A stretch of DNA of 64,000 nucleotides from Gilvibacter sediminis (lineage in GTDB: Bacteria; Bacteroidota; Bacteroidia; Flavobacteriales; Flavobacteriaceae), in the NCBI RefSeq assembly GCF_028561565.1, contig NZ_JAQQTE010000001.1, forward strand, positions 429,717-493,716, given 5' to 3'. Below are positions 14,759 through 24,616 of the stretch, one piece after another. Numbering within the stretch: position 1 is the first letter of the stretch; each line of letters begins with the position of its first letter. Made by a program: the position numbers and the translations under genes. The notes under the pieces are model-generated. The model had not been told where the DNA came from. It was given only the letters and a program-made list of their open reading frames with translations, and made no database searches.

Positions 14759-16024
14759 GTCAAAACCGATATCGGTTCTATAATACATCGTATCGAAATG
14801 TAGTTTAGCTGCATTTTGGTACGATTTTTTTAGTGCCTCTTTGTAATCATCTGCCAAGGCGGTCACTGCAATAACTCGCCCACCATTGGTCACTACTTGA
14901 CCTTCTTTTTCTGCGGTTCCCGCATGAAATACTATCGCATCTTCTACATTTTCAATCCCTGAAATAGTTTTCCCTTTTTCATAAGCTTCTGGATAACCTC
15001 CAGATACCAACATTACTGTTGTGGCGGCCTGAGGATTCACAGAAAACGCTGTGCTTCCAAGAGTTTGCGTATCCGTTGCCAGTAAAAGATCTACTAAGTC
15101 CGACTCAATTCTTGGGATCACTACTTCCGTCTCTGGATCTCCCATACGCACGTTGTATTCAATCACCTTTGGATCATCTCCTACCTTAATCAAACCAATA
15201 AAAATGAACCCGCGGTAAGTCAGATTTTCTTCTTTCAAACCATTAACGGTAGGAATTACAATTTGCTGTTCCACCTTTTCAAGGAAAGCCGAATCTGCAA
15301 ATGGAACTGGGGAAACTGCTCCCATTCCACCGGTATTGAGGCCCTTATCTCCTTCTCCAATACGCTTGTAGTCCTTCGCGTTCGGAAGGATCTTGTAATC
15401 TTTCCCATCGGTCAAAACAAAAACGCTCAGCTCAATCCCATCCAAAAATTCTTCAATAACTACCGTACTACTCGCAGCACCAAACTTTTGGTTGGCCAGC
15501 ATGTTTTCCAACTCTTGCTTTGCCTGGTTGATATCTTCCAGGATCAAAACTCCTTTCCCTGCTGCTAGTCCGTCGGCTTTTAAAACATAGGGTGCGTTAA
15601 GCGTCTCTAAAAACTGCTTTCCAGCCTCAAGTGTTTCAGAAGTAAAACTCTGATAAGCCGCAGTTGGAATATTGTGGCGCTGCATGAACCTCTTGGCGTA
15701 GTCCTTACTTCCTTCCAATTGCGCAGCCTCTTGAGACGGCCCAACTACAGCTACTGATTTTAACGCTTCATCTGCTTTAAAGAAATCGTAAATACCATCA
15801 ACCAGTGGTGCTTCTGGACCTACAACAACCAGCTCGATCTTCTCCTGCAAAACCAAGGATTTGATTCCCTCAAAATCACTTACTCCTAAGGCCACATTTT
15901 TGGCAATGGCTGCCGTACCGGCATTCCCTGGAGCAACAAATAACCGCTCGCATTTAGGGCTTTGTACAATCTTGTGTGCTAAGGCGTGTTCTCTACCTCC
16001 GGAACCGATAATAAGGATGTTCAT
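14750..16024 (-). CDS. purD: Phosphoribosylamine-glycine ligase
   Basis: Second step of purine synthesis: joins glycine to phosphoribosylamine with ATP. The 424 residues show the N-terminal MNILIIGSGGREHALA, then an ATP-grasp fold with VLKADGLAAGKGV, EEFLDGIELSVF and the metal-site region YNVRMGDPETE. Length is normal. It is a single-gene unit with its own promoter (16048-16055), convergent with the DUF6341 gene. Confidence 0.98.
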   Translation of the reverse strand: MNILIIGSGGREHALAHKIVQSPKCERLFVAPGNAGTAAIAKNVALGVSDFEGIKSLVLQEKIELVVVGPEAPLVDGIYDFFKADEALKSVAVVGPSQEAAQLEGSKDYAKRFMQRHNIPTAAYQSFTSETLEAGKQFLETLNAPYVLKADGLAAGKGVLILEDINQAKQELENMLANQKFGAASSTVVIEEFLDGIELSVFVLTDGKDYKILPNAKDYKRIGEGDKGLNTGGMGAVSPVPFADSAFLEKVEQQIVIPTVNGLKEENLTYRGFIFIGLIKVGDDPKVIEYNVRMGDPETEVVIPRIESDLVDLLLATDTQTLGSTAFSVNPQAATTVMLVSGGYPEAYEKGKTISGIENVEDAIVFHAGTAEKEGQVVTNGGRVIAVTALADDYKEALKKSYQNAAKLHFDTMYYRTDIGFDLS

Positions 16025-16047
16025 TTTTGCTGATTTTGACCGAGGGA

Positions 16048-16055
16048 CAAAAATA
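16048..16055 (-). promoter_or_regulatory. purD promoter -7 element TATTTTTG
   Basis: An exact TAnnTTTG on the minus strand, 23 bases before ATG 16024. No clear TTG in the -33 window. Confidence 0.55.
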
Positions 16056-16088
16056 ATTGTTTGTAAATTGACCTACTAATTTTTCGAT

Positions 16089-17399
16089 TTGAATTTGTTC
16101 GATTTTACACTTAAAATCAAAGGCTTTCCGCTCGCAGCAGCGCGGGAGCACTTGCAACAAACCCAATCGATTCCTGCAAAAGACAAAGGCGATTACCAAA
16201 GAGAGCAAGCGCTTAAAATCGCCAATTATCACCTAAAAAATACCGCTTTTTATCGCGACTTAGTGGGCCGAGAAACCATTACAGATTTCTCTGAACTTCC
16301 CTTGTTGACCAAAGCCGATCTACAACAACCCTTGGCCGATCGACTCAGTGAAGAATACACTACGGGCAAGGTCTATGTCAATAAAACTTCCGGTTCTAGC
16401 GGGCACCCCTTCATTTTTGCTAAAGACAAATTTGCGCATGCGCTCACTTGGGCGTTCATCATGCAACAGTTTGGGCAATACAACTTGGACTTTAACCGCT
16501 CTTATCAAGCGCGGTTTTATGGAATTCCCTTGAAATTTCCGGGCTATCAAAAAGAACGACTCAAGGATCTGTTGAGTCAACGCTACCGTTTTCCCATCTT
16601 TGATCTGCAGGAAAAAGAACTTGAAAAAATCCTCAAACAATTCAAAAATCGCAAGTTTGAATACATCAATGGTTACACGAGTTCCATAGTGCTTTTTGCC
16701 AAATTCCTCAGAGATAAAGGCCTTGTACTTACGGAGGTTTGCCCGAGTTTAAGACTCTGCCTGGTCACTTCTGAAATGCTTTTTGAGTCTGACAGGATGT
16801 TGCTAGAAACACATTTAGGGGTTCCTGTGATCAATGAATACGGCGCCTCAGAGTTGGATTTGATTGCCTTCACGGCTCCCGATGGCAGCTTTGCGATCAA
16901 CACAGACAACCTCTTTGTTGAGGTCGTGGATGATGCGGGAAGTCCAGTGCATATGGGTAGTCCTGGACGATTGATCATCACCTCTCTATACAATAAAGCG
17001 CATCCTTTTATTCGATACGATATTGGAGATCTGGGCATCATAGACGAAGATGAAAAAGGCAAGCCTTATTTAAAAGAACTCATTGGTAGAACTAACGATA
17101 TAGCCCATCTTCCCAGCGGAAAAACGGTGCCCGGGCTTACTTTTTATTATGTGACTAAAAGTGTTATAGAAGATTCTGGAAAAGTGAAGGAATTTGTAGT
17201 GATTCAAAAGGAGATCGATCGATTTTTGGTCCGATATGTTAGTGATCAGGCCCTTACCGAGACGGAAACGGCTACTATGGAAAAAGCTTTGGAAACCTAT
17301 TTGGAAACAGGACTTCATCTGGATTTTGAACATTGCCAGACCATAGTGAGATCGGCCCGAGGGAAACTAAAACAATTCAGCAGCGAGTACCATGGCTAA
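16089..17399 (+). CDS. CapK/phenylacetate-CoA ligase-like adenylate-forming enzyme
   Basis: A 436-residue member of the adenylate-forming group that includes CapK of capsule loci. Such enzymes activate a carboxylate with ATP, probably to decorate a polysaccharide or make its precursor. Visible are the P-loop-like NKTSGSSGHPFIFAKD near residues 98-113, INEYGASELDLIAF near 255, and the YDIGDLG hinge near 315. The start is TTG at 16089: a stop lies four codons upstream and no ATG is available before conserved sequence. The 3' end overlaps the next gene by 8 bases, so translation is coupled. The substrate is unknown. Confidence 0.85.
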   Translation: MNLFDFTLKIKGFPLAAAREHLQQTQSIPAKDKGDYQREQALKIANYHLKNTAFYRDLVGRETITDFSELPLLTKADLQQPLADRLSEEYTTGKVYVNKTSGSSGHPFIFAKDKFAHALTWAFIMQQFGQYNLDFNRSYQARFYGIPLKFPGYQKERLKDLLSQRYRFPIFDLQEKELEKILKQFKNRKFEYINGYTSSIVLFAKFLRDKGLVLTEVCPSLRLCLVTSEMLFESDRMLLETHLGVPVINEYGASELDLIAFTAPDGSFAINTDNLFVEVVDDAGSPVHMGSPGRLIITSLYNKAHPFIRYDIGDLGIIDEDEKGKPYLKELIGRTNDIAHLPSGKTVPGLTFYYVTKSVIEDSGKVKEFVVIQKEIDRFLVRYVSDQALTETETATMEKALETYLETGLHLDFEHCQTIVRSARGKLKQFSSEYHG

Positions 17400-18558
17400 A
17401 CACATTTGCATAGTCAGCAATTATTACCCGCCAGAAATGGGGGCGGCAGCCAATCGCATTCAAATCTTGGCCGAATCTTTATTAGCCCGAGGTATGGAGG
17501 TCACGGTACTTTGCCCGCTACCCAACTACCCTTTTGGAGCAATCTTTGACGGCTATCCGCAAAAAGGGCCCTATTCTGAGGTTATTAATGGGGTTCAAAC
17601 ACTGCGTTTGAGCACTTTTGCAACCAAATCCACCAAACCTTGGCTACGGTTTAAAGCCATGGGAGCCTTTGCCAAAAGCGTGAGTAAGCAGCTCAGTAAA
17701 GAACACTCCTATGATGCGGTGATCATTCAATGTTCTCCCTTGCTAGTCGGCTTCCGAAGTTTAAAAACGGCCAAGAAACTCGGCTTAAAAACGGTGATCA
17801 ACATCTCAGATATTTGGCCCTTAGCAGCGGTAGAACTGGGCGCCATGAAAAAAGGGCTCATTTACGCTTGGATGCGCATGATGGAAGTCTATATCTACAA
17901 GAATGCAGATTTAATCCTAGGACAGTCTAAAGAGATCCTCAAGCATGTTTCTAAAGAAGATGCGGAAGCTCCTCAGCTGCTTTACAGAAACTTTCCAAGG
18001 GTTGAGGCCACCACATTGTGCAAAAGACCAGAAAAGACCGTTAAAGTGATCTACGCAGGTCTTTTAGGAGCTGCCCAAGGTATACTTTCTGTCTGCGAGC
18101 AGATTGAGCTGCCGCCACATTGGGAATTACACATTTACGGACAAGGGAACGAGCAAGAAGCGATAGTCGATTACCTCAACAATTCTTCCAAGTCCATTAT
18201 CTATATGGGCTCGCTCAGCAAAGAAGAATTACACGCCAAATTCGCGGAATATCATTTGGCTTTGGCACCTTTAAAGACTCGAATATACGGTTCGGTTCCT
18301 TCCAAACTCTTTGAGCTACCTCACTTTGGGCTACCTGTGATCTTTATGGGAACTGGTGAAGGGGCCGATGTTGTAAAAAACTTTGGATTGGGATGGAGCG
18401 TGAAGGGTTCTGATTGGAAGAGTCTCAATAAATTATTAGCTACAATGGATCAGGATAAGTCTGCTTGGCCAGATCCGACGCAATTGCAACAAACGGCTCG
18501 AAAGGAATTTACTCCAGAACAGCAGTTGGCTCGCTTGATAGAGCTGTTAAATCAATAG
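17392..18558 (+). CDS. GT4 family glycosyltransferase (WcaI/WbuB-like)
   Basis: Retaining glycosyltransferase that adds a sugar to a lipid-linked oligosaccharide on the cytoplasmic face. The 388 residues have the GT-B opening HICIVSNYYPPEMGAAANRI, as in WcaI/WbuB-type enzymes. The C-terminal half has VIYAGLLGAAQG, YGQGNE and LAPLKTRIYGSVPSKLFE with the donor-site Glu. It overlaps the CapK-like gene by 8 bases and ends 7 bases into the convergent wcaJ-like gene, so the two cluster arms meet here with no terminator between them. Confidence 0.9.
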   Translation: MAKHICIVSNYYPPEMGAAANRIQILAESLLARGMEVTVLCPLPNYPFGAIFDGYPQKGPYSEVINGVQTLRLSTFATKSTKPWLRFKAMGAFAKSVSKQLSKEHSYDAVIIQCSPLLVGFRSLKTAKKLGLKTVINISDIWPLAAVELGAMKKGLIYAWMRMMEVYIYKNADLILGQSKEILKHVSKEDAEAPQLLYRNFPRVEATTLCKRPEKTVKVIYAGLLGAAQGILSVCEQIELPPHWELHIYGQGNEQEAIVDYLNNSSKSIIYMGSLSKEELHAKFAEYHLALAPLKTRIYGSVPSKLFELPHFGLPVIFMGTGEGADVVKNFGLGWSVKGSDWKSLNKLLATMDQDKSAWPDPTQLQQTARKEFTPEQQLARLIELLNQ

Positions 18559-19907
18559 GCTTTTTCATCTCCGCGGATGGCATTGTACACGGTCTGTACA
18601 ATGATCTTCAAATCCAAAAGCATGGACCAGTTTTCCAAGTAGAAAATATCAAACTTCACACGGTTGATGATATCCTCATCGGTCTCTACTTCTCCACGAT
18701 ACCCAGTAACCTGCGCTAGGCCCGTGATTCCTGGTTTGATGAAGTGACGTACCATGAATTTATCAATGCGTTCGGCATACATATGGGTGTGACTCACCAT
18801 ATGCGGTCTAGGACCCACAACAGACATTTCTCCTTTCAGAACATTGATGAACTGTGGCAGTTCATCCACACTTGTTTTTCTGATGATACGCCCAACGCGA
18901 GTAATGCGCTGGTCTCCTCGGGTCACCTGATGTAAATCAGCCATGGGATTAGGGCGCATGGAGCGGAATTTATAACAGAAGAATTCCTTGTAATCCAAAC
19001 CATTGCGCTTCTGCTTAAAGAAAACAGGGCCTTTGGATTCCAATTTGATGATGATCGCCAAGAGCGGTGTCAGCCAAGAAAGTAAACCAATAATGATGAT
19101 CAGTGACAAGACAATGTCAAAAGTTCGCTTGATAAACAGGTTGAAAGGCTCCAAGATTGGAATACGTCTCAAGGACAATACCGGTAAATAACCGTAATAG
19201 TTGTATTCCAGCTGGCGAGAATAGATCTCTTTGTTGTCTGGAACAAACTTGAGGATCTTTAAATTGTTATCTGCAAAATCAACCAAACTGCCCAATTGGT
19301 CGTTGTCTAATTCACCAATTGAAGAGTAGATCTCATCAATATTGTTTGCGATGATAAAGTCAAAGATGTCCTGCATTTCAATGGCCTCTTTACCTTTGAA
19401 ATCATAGGATTTAATAAGCTGATATCCGTATTCCGGATTGTCGGTAAAAAATTTACGGAGCTGTTCTGTCTTTTGATTCAGCCCTAAAATAATGACGTTT
19501 CTGTAGTTTCCTCCAATAAGGCGATAACGCTTCAGTAAATAGTAAATGGCTAGTTTAAATGCACCAATGACACCAAACACCTTCGCTACATAGACCAAGA
19601 CTTCTCGCGGATCTTGATCCATTTCGTTATAAATGCCAAAGAAGGCAAATACCAACAGTATGAACAGTATGGATTGCAGCCCAATCAAGGAAAGGATCTT
19701 AACCACTTTCGTAAAGCGGTAGATCTCGTAGAAATTGGACTTTACCGAGAGTACGATCCAAGCCAAGGAAACAAAAACGATATAGGAATAATACGCTGAT
19801 TGATCGCTAAAAAACCCTTGTGCCAACCAATGGATAGTAGCCAAATCTATGGCGTACTGTATGGGTCTGATATAACCCGAATATCGTCCTCGTTTAGAAA
19901 ACACCAT
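18552..19907 (-). CDS. Undecaprenyl-phosphate sugar phosphotransferase (WcaJ-like initiating enzyme)
   Basis: Starts polysaccharide assembly by moving a sugar-1-phosphate, usually glucose or galactose, from UDP-sugar to undecaprenyl phosphate. The 451 residues contain four N-terminal membrane helices, a Rossmann-like central region (~120-260), a fifth hydrophobic segment with its helix break near 280-300, and the catalytic bacterial sugar transferase domain. In that domain FFKQKRNGLDYKEFFCYKFRSM, KTSVDELPQFINVLKGEMS and VGPRP are visible. The gene follows uxs with a TAATG stop-start overlap and is the last gene of the wecG-ugd-uxs operon. Confidence 0.95.
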   Translation of the reverse strand: MVFSKRGRYSGYIRPIQYAIDLATIHWLAQGFFSDQSAYYSYIVFVSLAWIVLSVKSNFYEIYRFTKVVKILSLIGLQSILFILLVFAFFGIYNEMDQDPREVLVYVAKVFGVIGAFKLAIYYLLKRYRLIGGNYRNVIILGLNQKTEQLRKFFTDNPEYGYQLIKSYDFKGKEAIEMQDIFDFIIANNIDEIYSSIGELDNDQLGSLVDFADNNLKILKFVPDNKEIYSRQLEYNYYGYLPVLSLRRIPILEPFNLFIKRTFDIVLSLIIIIGLLSWLTPLLAIIIKLESKGPVFFKQKRNGLDYKEFFCYKFRSMRPNPMADLHQVTRGDQRITRVGRIIRKTSVDELPQFINVLKGEMSVVGPRPHMVSHTHMYAERIDKFMVRHFIKPGITGLAQVTGYRGEVETDEDIINRVKFDIFYLENWSMLLDLKIIVQTVYNAIRGDEKAY

Positions 19908-20896
19908 TACTTGCGAATGTGCTTGGAAAAGTCTTTGTGCTCGCTTTTAAGCAAATCTTCTGGACTCAAATTTTTAAAATACTCATAGGTTTTTGCCATC
20001 CCTATAGCGCGATCTACTTTAGGCTCCCAACCTAAGATCTCACGAGCTTTAGTGATGTCTGGCTGTCTCTGGAGCGGATCGTCTTTAGGCAGTGGTTTAA
20101 ACACGATCTTTTGATCGGTCCCCGTCAATTTGATGATCTCCTCAGCAAAATCAAGAATAGAAATCTCATCAGGGTTCCCAATATTCACAGGCAGGGTATA
20201 ATCACTCATCAACAGACGAAACAAGCCGTCAATCTGATCATTCACATAGCAAAAGGAACGGGTTTGTTGCCCATCTCCAAATACGGTGAGGTCTTCTCCG
20301 CGTAGCGCTTGACCAATAAAGGCAGGTATTACCCGACCGTCATTGAGTCTCATGCGTGGACCGTAGGTGTTAAAAATACGGGCAATACGCGTTTCCATGC
20401 CATGAAAACGGTGATAGGCCATGGTGATAGATTCTTGGAAGCGTTTGGCCTCGTCATAAACCCCTCTTGGCCCAATGGTATTTACGTTTCCGTAGTAATC
20501 CTCACTCTGTGGATGCACCAAAGGATCTCCATACACCTCACTAGTAGATGCAATGAGGATTCGAGCCTTTTTCTCCTTAGCCAATCCGAGCAAATTGTGG
20601 GTTCCCAAAGAACCTACTTTTAAGGTCTGAATAGGGATCTTTAAATAGTCGATTGGACTCGCTGGAGAGGCAAAGTGCAGTATATAATCCAAGCGGCCCG
20701 CCACGTGCACAAAAGTGGTCACATCGTGGTGGTAAAACTCAAAGCGCTCCTTTCCAAAAAGGTGCTCTATGTTTTTGAGATCGCCCGTGATCAGGTTATC
20801 CATGGCAACCACTCTTAAGCCTTCTGCTATGAAGCGATCACATAGGTGAGAACCTAAAAATCCGGCGGCGCCAGTGATTAATACGCGTTTGGTCAT
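19907..20896 (-). CDS. uxs: UDP-glucuronate decarboxylase (UDP-xylose synthase)
   Basis: Extended SDR enzyme turning UDP-glucuronate into UDP-xylose with bound NAD. In 329 residues it shows [10 protein letters not shown] (9-18), [10 protein letters not shown] with the active Ser (117-119), the catalytic Tyr147-x3-Lys151 pair (YDEAK), and [11 protein letters not shown] further on. The pattern [17 protein letters not shown] is characteristic of this decarboxylase rather than of epimerases. Its substrate is made by the ugd gene directly upstream, whose stop overlaps its start (TAATG). Confidence 0.94.
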   Translation of the reverse strand: MTKRVLITGAAGFLGSHLCDRFIAEGLRVVAMDNLITGDLKNIEHLFGKERFEFYHHDVTTFVHVAGRLDYILHFASPASPIDYLKIPIQTLKVGSLGTHNLLGLAKEKKARILIASTSEVYGDPLVHPQSEDYYGNVNTIGPRGVYDEAKRFQESITMAYHRFHGMETRIARIFNTYGPRMRLNDGRVIPAFIGQALRGEDLTVFGDGQQTRSFCYVNDQIDGLFRLLMSDYTLPVNIGNPDEISILDFAEEIIKLTGTDQKIVFKPLPKDDPLQRQPDITKAREILGWEPKVDRAIGMAKTYEYFKNLSPEDLLKSEHKDFSKHIRK

Positions 20897-22206
20897 TAAC
20901 TGATTTCTTTTCGGCCCACCGAAATATAGTGAAATCCTTCAATAGCCATTTCATTCACGTCGTACAAATTACGCCCGTCAAAGATTACAGGGTGATTCAG
21001 ATTATCTTTTAATGTATTGAGGTTTGGAGTTCTAAAGATGCTCCATTCGGTATTGATGACCAAGGCATCTGCATTTTCTGTTGCCTCGTACATGGAGTTT
21101 GCAAAATTGATCTTGTCACCCACCTTAGCTTTGACATTTGGCATCGCCTCTGGGTCAAATGCAGTGATAGTCGCTCCCAATTCCAAGAGCGCCTCAATCA
21201 TATAAAGTGATGGTGCTTCGCGGATGTCGTCGGTTTCTGGTTTAAAGGCCAAGCCCCAAAAAGCAAAGTGCTTTCCAGCCACTTGATCTTTAAAATAACG
21301 CTTGATCTTAGGCACCATAGATACTTTTTGAGCGTCGTTCACACCAATTACAGCATCTAAGATCTCAAAGTTGTAACCAGCGTCTTTCCCAGCTTTGTGA
21401 AGCGCTTTCACGTCTTTTGGAAAGCAGGATCCTCCGTAGCCAATTCCAGGGAATAAAAAGCGGTTTCCGATACGAGAGTCAGAACCCATTCCGGCACGCA
21501 CCTTGTCTACATCAGCTCCCACAAGTTCGCAGTAATTCGCCACCTCATTCATAAAGGTGATCTTGGTCGCTAGAAAAGAGTTGGCTGCATATTTGGTGAG
21601 CTCCGCAGACTTTTCATCCATTACAATGATCGGATTGCCTGAACGAACAAATGGCGCGTACAAACGCTGCATTTCTTTGATCGCTTTTTCATCTGTAGCA
21701 CCAATAACAATACGCTCTGGCTTCATAAAATCATCTACAGCAAAACCTTCACGTAAGAATTCCGGGTTAGAGACTACAGCAAATGGAACGTCTGTTTGGG
21801 CAGAGATGGTTTGTTCGACCAAATCAGCAGTTCCAACAGGCACCGTACTCTTATCTACGATGATCTTATAGGTTTTTAATTGCTTTCCGATGTCTTCCGC
21901 AACGCGAAGCACATAAGAAAGGTCTGCAGATCCATCCTCATCCTCTGGTGTTGGCAAAGCCAAAAAGACGATATCGGCATGGTCCAAACCTTCACTGAGC
22001 TCCGTAGTAAAACGCAGACGTCCGGCTTTAATATTTCTGTCAAAAATTACATCCAAATGCGGTTCGTAGATAGGAACTTCTCCGTTGCGCATACGATTCA
22101 CTTTATCCACATCGATATCCACGCAAAAAACGTCGTTGCCAGTCTCTGCCAAGCAGGTTCCTGTCACTAATCCAACGTATCCTGTTCCAATTACAGCTAT
22201 CTTCAT
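20896..22206 (-). CDS. ugd: UDP-glucose 6-dehydrogenase
   Basis: Oxidises UDP-glucose twice to UDP-glucuronate with two NAD. The 436-residue protein has the NAD loop GTGYVG (7-12), the lid segment YEPHLD, the catalytic Cys261 in [12 protein letters not shown], and the C-terminal domain starting at [18 protein letters not shown]. It supplies uxs downstream and possibly glucuronate for direct incorporation. It is preceded by the WecG-like gene with an 8-base gap. Confidence 0.97.
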   Translation of the reverse strand: MKIAVIGTGYVGLVTGTCLAETGNDVFCVDIDVDKVNRMRNGEVPIYEPHLDVIFDRNIKAGRLRFTTELSEGLDHADIVFLALPTPEDEDGSADLSYVLRVAEDIGKQLKTYKIIVDKSTVPVGTADLVEQTISAQTDVPFAVVSNPEFLREGFAVDDFMKPERIVIGATDEKAIKEMQRLYAPFVRSGNPIIVMDEKSAELTKYAANSFLATKITFMNEVANYCELVGADVDKVRAGMGSDSRIGNRFLFPGIGYGGSCFPKDVKALHKAGKDAGYNFEILDAVIGVNDAQKVSMVPKIKRYFKDQVAGKHFAFWGLAFKPETDDIREAPSLYMIEALLELGATITAFDPEAMPNVKAKVGDKINFANSMYEATENADALVINTEWSIFRTPNLNTLKDNLNHPVIFDGRNLYDVNEMAIEGFHYISVGRKEIS

Positions 22207-22214
22207 TTGCTCTT

Positions 22215-22973
22215 TTATTTTTTTTCGGGTTTTCCCCTGAATTTCTCGGTCAAAACTAATACAATAAACTTAAAATTGCCCACCAAATAACGTTTCCACA
22301 TACGGCCAGGTTCTTGCAAGAATCTGTAGAACCATTCTAAGCCGGAATTCTGCATCCATAGCGGTGCGCGTTTGGTCACTCCAGCAACTACGTCAAAACT
22401 ACCTCCAACACCCATGATCATGTTTACCGCAGCGAGTGCTTCACGATTCTGATAAAGAAAATTCTCCTTTATGGGAGAGGTTATGGCCACAAACAAGATC
22501 TGTGCTCCACTAGCAGCGATATCTGCAGCGATCTGCGGTTCGTCCTGCTTAGAAAAGTAGCCGTTTCGGTATCCGGCAACCAGATCCTCACCGTATTTTT
22601 CTTTGTAGATGGAAACCACCTTACTCACCACATCCTCTTTAGCTCCAAAGAGGTAGATCTTGTAGTTCTTCTGATGAGCGAGCTCTACAAGTTTCCCCAT
22701 TAAGTCAATCCCAGCTACGCGCTCTTTTAGGGGTTGATTGAGGAATTTGGAGGCCCAGATAACGGCCTGACCATCTGCGTTGATCAGATCGGAATTATTC
22801 ACACTCTCGCGCAGCTCCGCGTCGGACTGCATCTTGACAATCTTTCCGGCGTTAACGGCAACGTGATGTATTTGCTTGCGATCTGCAATGGCCTGATCCA
22901 CTAGGGCAAGGGTCTGCTCCATGTCCAGATTGTGAATCTGGGTATTTAGCATGTGGATTTTTCTGGCAGTCAT
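22215..22973 (-). CDS. WecG/TagA/CpsF family (GT26) glycosyltransferase
   Basis: Family members transfer N-acetylmannosamine or its uronic acid onto a lipid-linked acceptor. The 252-residue product (MTARKIHMLNTQIHNLD) shows the family blocks VAVNAGKIVKMQSD, NSDLINADGQAVIWASKFL, ERVAGIDLM, YLFGAKEDVV and MGVGGSFDVVAGVTKRAP. The start at 22973 is chosen because an exact -7 element at 22998-23005 lies downstream of the longer alternative (23030); ATG 22952 is also possible. UDP-ManNAcA for it can come from wecB and wecC at 38648-40983. It is the first gene of the minus-strand arm ending in wcaJ. Confidence 0.9.
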   Translation of the reverse strand: MTARKIHMLNTQIHNLDMEQTLALVDQAIADRKQIHHVAVNAGKIVKMQSDAELRESVNNSDLINADGQAVIWASKFLNQPLKERVAGIDLMGKLVELAHQKNYKIYLFGAKEDVVSKVVSIYKEKYGEDLVAGYRNGYFSKQDEPQIAADIAASGAQILFVAITSPIKENFLYQNREALAAVNMIMGVGGSFDVVAGVTKRAPLWMQNSGLEWFYRFLQEPGRMWKRYLVGNFKFIVLVLTEKFRGKPEKK

Positions 22974-22997
22974 GCAGTTCACTTGAGGGCTCGCCGG

Positions 22998-23005
22998 CAA
23001 AAATA
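22998..23005 (-). promoter_or_regulatory. Promoter -7 element TATTTTTG for wecG-ugd-uxs-wcaJ
   Basis: An exact TAnnTTTG on the minus strand, 25 bases before ATG 22973. It follows the candidate terminator at 23070-23094, so the operon can be transcribed independently of the long upstream run. No good -33 TTG is seen. Confidence 0.55.
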
Positions 23006-23069
23006 CGAAATCAGCACCAGCTGGCGGCATAAATTTCGAGGAGTTCTATGCCTTCTAAAAACTGCAGGG

Positions 23070-23094
23070 AAAACCCTCCTCAAACAAGGGTTTT
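23070..23094 (-). terminator. Candidate terminator after the long polysaccharide operon
   Basis: AAAACCCT (23070-23077) pairs perfectly with AGGGTTTT (23087-23094) around a 9-base loop, 12 bases after the radical SAM stop codon. The T tract is only the four T of the stem, so termination may be partial. Confidence 0.55.
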
Positions 23095-23105
23095 AAAGCG
23101 TTTAA

Positions 23106-24545
23106 TTACATCACACCATCAAAGGCACGAGCATCTTCATTGAGTCTTTTGGAGTTGATGCTGTTGACGATTTTAAGAATGTCCTTTTTGGCCTTTAAAT
23201 AGTCATTATTCAAATACTGGTGGTTGATCTGTCTTGCGTGAAGATTCGCGCGTTCTTCTTCAGATAGTTCTGCCTTAATCGGAGTCATATCATAGATCTG
23301 GAAACGGCACAGTTTGATGCGTTCAAAACAATCTTGGTTCTTGGTCAAAAAGGCGAAGGTCTCTTGAAGATCTTCTGCAGTTTCATCTCGGTATCCAATA
23401 AACATAGTTGCTCTAAGACTAATTCCCGCATCTTTAACATCATTGACAAATTGATCCAAGCGCGCCACAGTAGTTCCTTTTTGCATATCGTCCAAAAGTC
23501 GCTGCGAGGCAGTTTCCAAGCCAAAGGAAATACGGGTTAGGCCTGCTTTTTTCGCGCGCTTTAATGTTTCTCTATCCAAACCGTTTCTTTTACGATTGTC
23601 CACATGAACTGCACAAAACCATATCGGATTCTCAACAATTTTAGGCAAACCATCAATAAGGGCGTTCCAAACCTCAACATTTGAGTTGAGTTTTAGATCT
23701 GTAAATGCAAAAATGTTTGTACCTACTTGATCGCTGAGCGCTTGCAGATCTGCAAGTACTTTTTCTTTGGATTGAGACCGATAGGTTCGCCCATTGACCA
23801 AAACCACGTCCGTACAGAAATTACACTTTCCCCAACTGCAACCTCGTGCTGTCATGTATGGGATAATTCTGTTTGGGTATTTATCCCAAGGAAAGTCGGA
23901 ATAATCGGGAACCGGCAGCTCCTCCATCTTTTTGAAAATGTACTCATTGACCTTTGAATGCTCCTCTTGGGTGTAAACCCCAGGATACTTGAATAGATCA
24001 TTTCCGGCAAAAAAGTCTTGCAAGAGAAGCCCGAGATAGGCATCAATTTCACTTCCAACTACATAATCAACCCCTGGAATGTCCACAAATTGCTTCACAT
24101 GATTCAGATCATTGAAGGCCGGACCGCCAATGATCACAGGAATATTCAATTGCTTCAAATGAGCCACCACACGCTTGCAAATGGTATAATTCTCCGTGTA
24201 AGTAGAGATCAAAACCAGATCTGTATCTTCTGGAATTGCAGCAATCACTGAAGTGGCCAACTTCCGCTTTTTCAAAAACCGTTCTTTGATGTAGGGTAAT
24301 TTCTCAGCCTGTTGGATCATGCTGCGTACCGCAGTAGATTGGCTAAAGACAATTCGAGATCGGTAATAGTCCATCTTGGTTTCCACCTTCTCCCGTTTGC
24401 GACTTTTGATGCCGTTACTCAATGGGCTGATGACCTTTAAATTGAATCCCGCATCGCGGATATATCGCGCTACCAAACCCATAGAAATGGTTGGGTAATA
24501 GGAAAAGTTGTTTAGATCGATCAGCGTGATATTCTTGCTGTCCAT
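23106..24545 (-). CDS. B12-binding-type radical SAM protein
   Basis: A 479-residue protein with an N-terminal Rossmann-like region resembling cobalamin-binding domains (~1-170) and a radical SAM barrel (~225-420). The cluster motif is Cys236-x4-Cys241-x2-Cys244 (CSWGKCNFC), not the classic Cx3C spacing, as in several B12-type subfamilies. No DxHxxG cobalamin signature is apparent. FGLETASQRLLDDMQKG is the usual barrel segment. Members do methylations, ring changes and other radical reactions; here the last position in a polysaccharide operon suggests action on a sugar or lipid carrier, but I cannot name the reaction. Confidence 0.85.
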   Translation of the reverse strand: MDSKNITLIDLNNFSYYPTISMGLVARYIRDAGFNLKVISPLSNGIKSRKREKVETKMDYYRSRIVFSQSTAVRSMIQQAEKLPYIKERFLKKRKLATSVIAAIPEDTDLVLISTYTENYTICKRVVAHLKQLNIPVIIGGPAFNDLNHVKQFVDIPGVDYVVGSEIDAYLGLLLQDFFAGNDLFKYPGVYTQEEHSKVNEYIFKKMEELPVPDYSDFPWDKYPNRIIPYMTARGCSWGKCNFCTDVVLVNGRTYRSQSKEKVLADLQALSDQVGTNIFAFTDLKLNSNVEVWNALIDGLPKIVENPIWFCAVHVDNRKRNGLDRETLKRAKKAGLTRISFGLETASQRLLDDMQKGTTVARLDQFVNDVKDAGISLRATMFIGYRDETAEDLQETFAFLTKNQDCFERIKLCRFQIYDMTPIKAELSEEERANLHARQINHQYLNNDYLKAKKDILKIVNSINSKRLNEDARAFDGVM

Positions 24546-24616
24546 AGTGAATTACGTTAGTTGTGAAAGCTGAATTAGCGCCGAAAAAACGGCCTCTCTA
24601 CTAAGTTAACAAAAAA

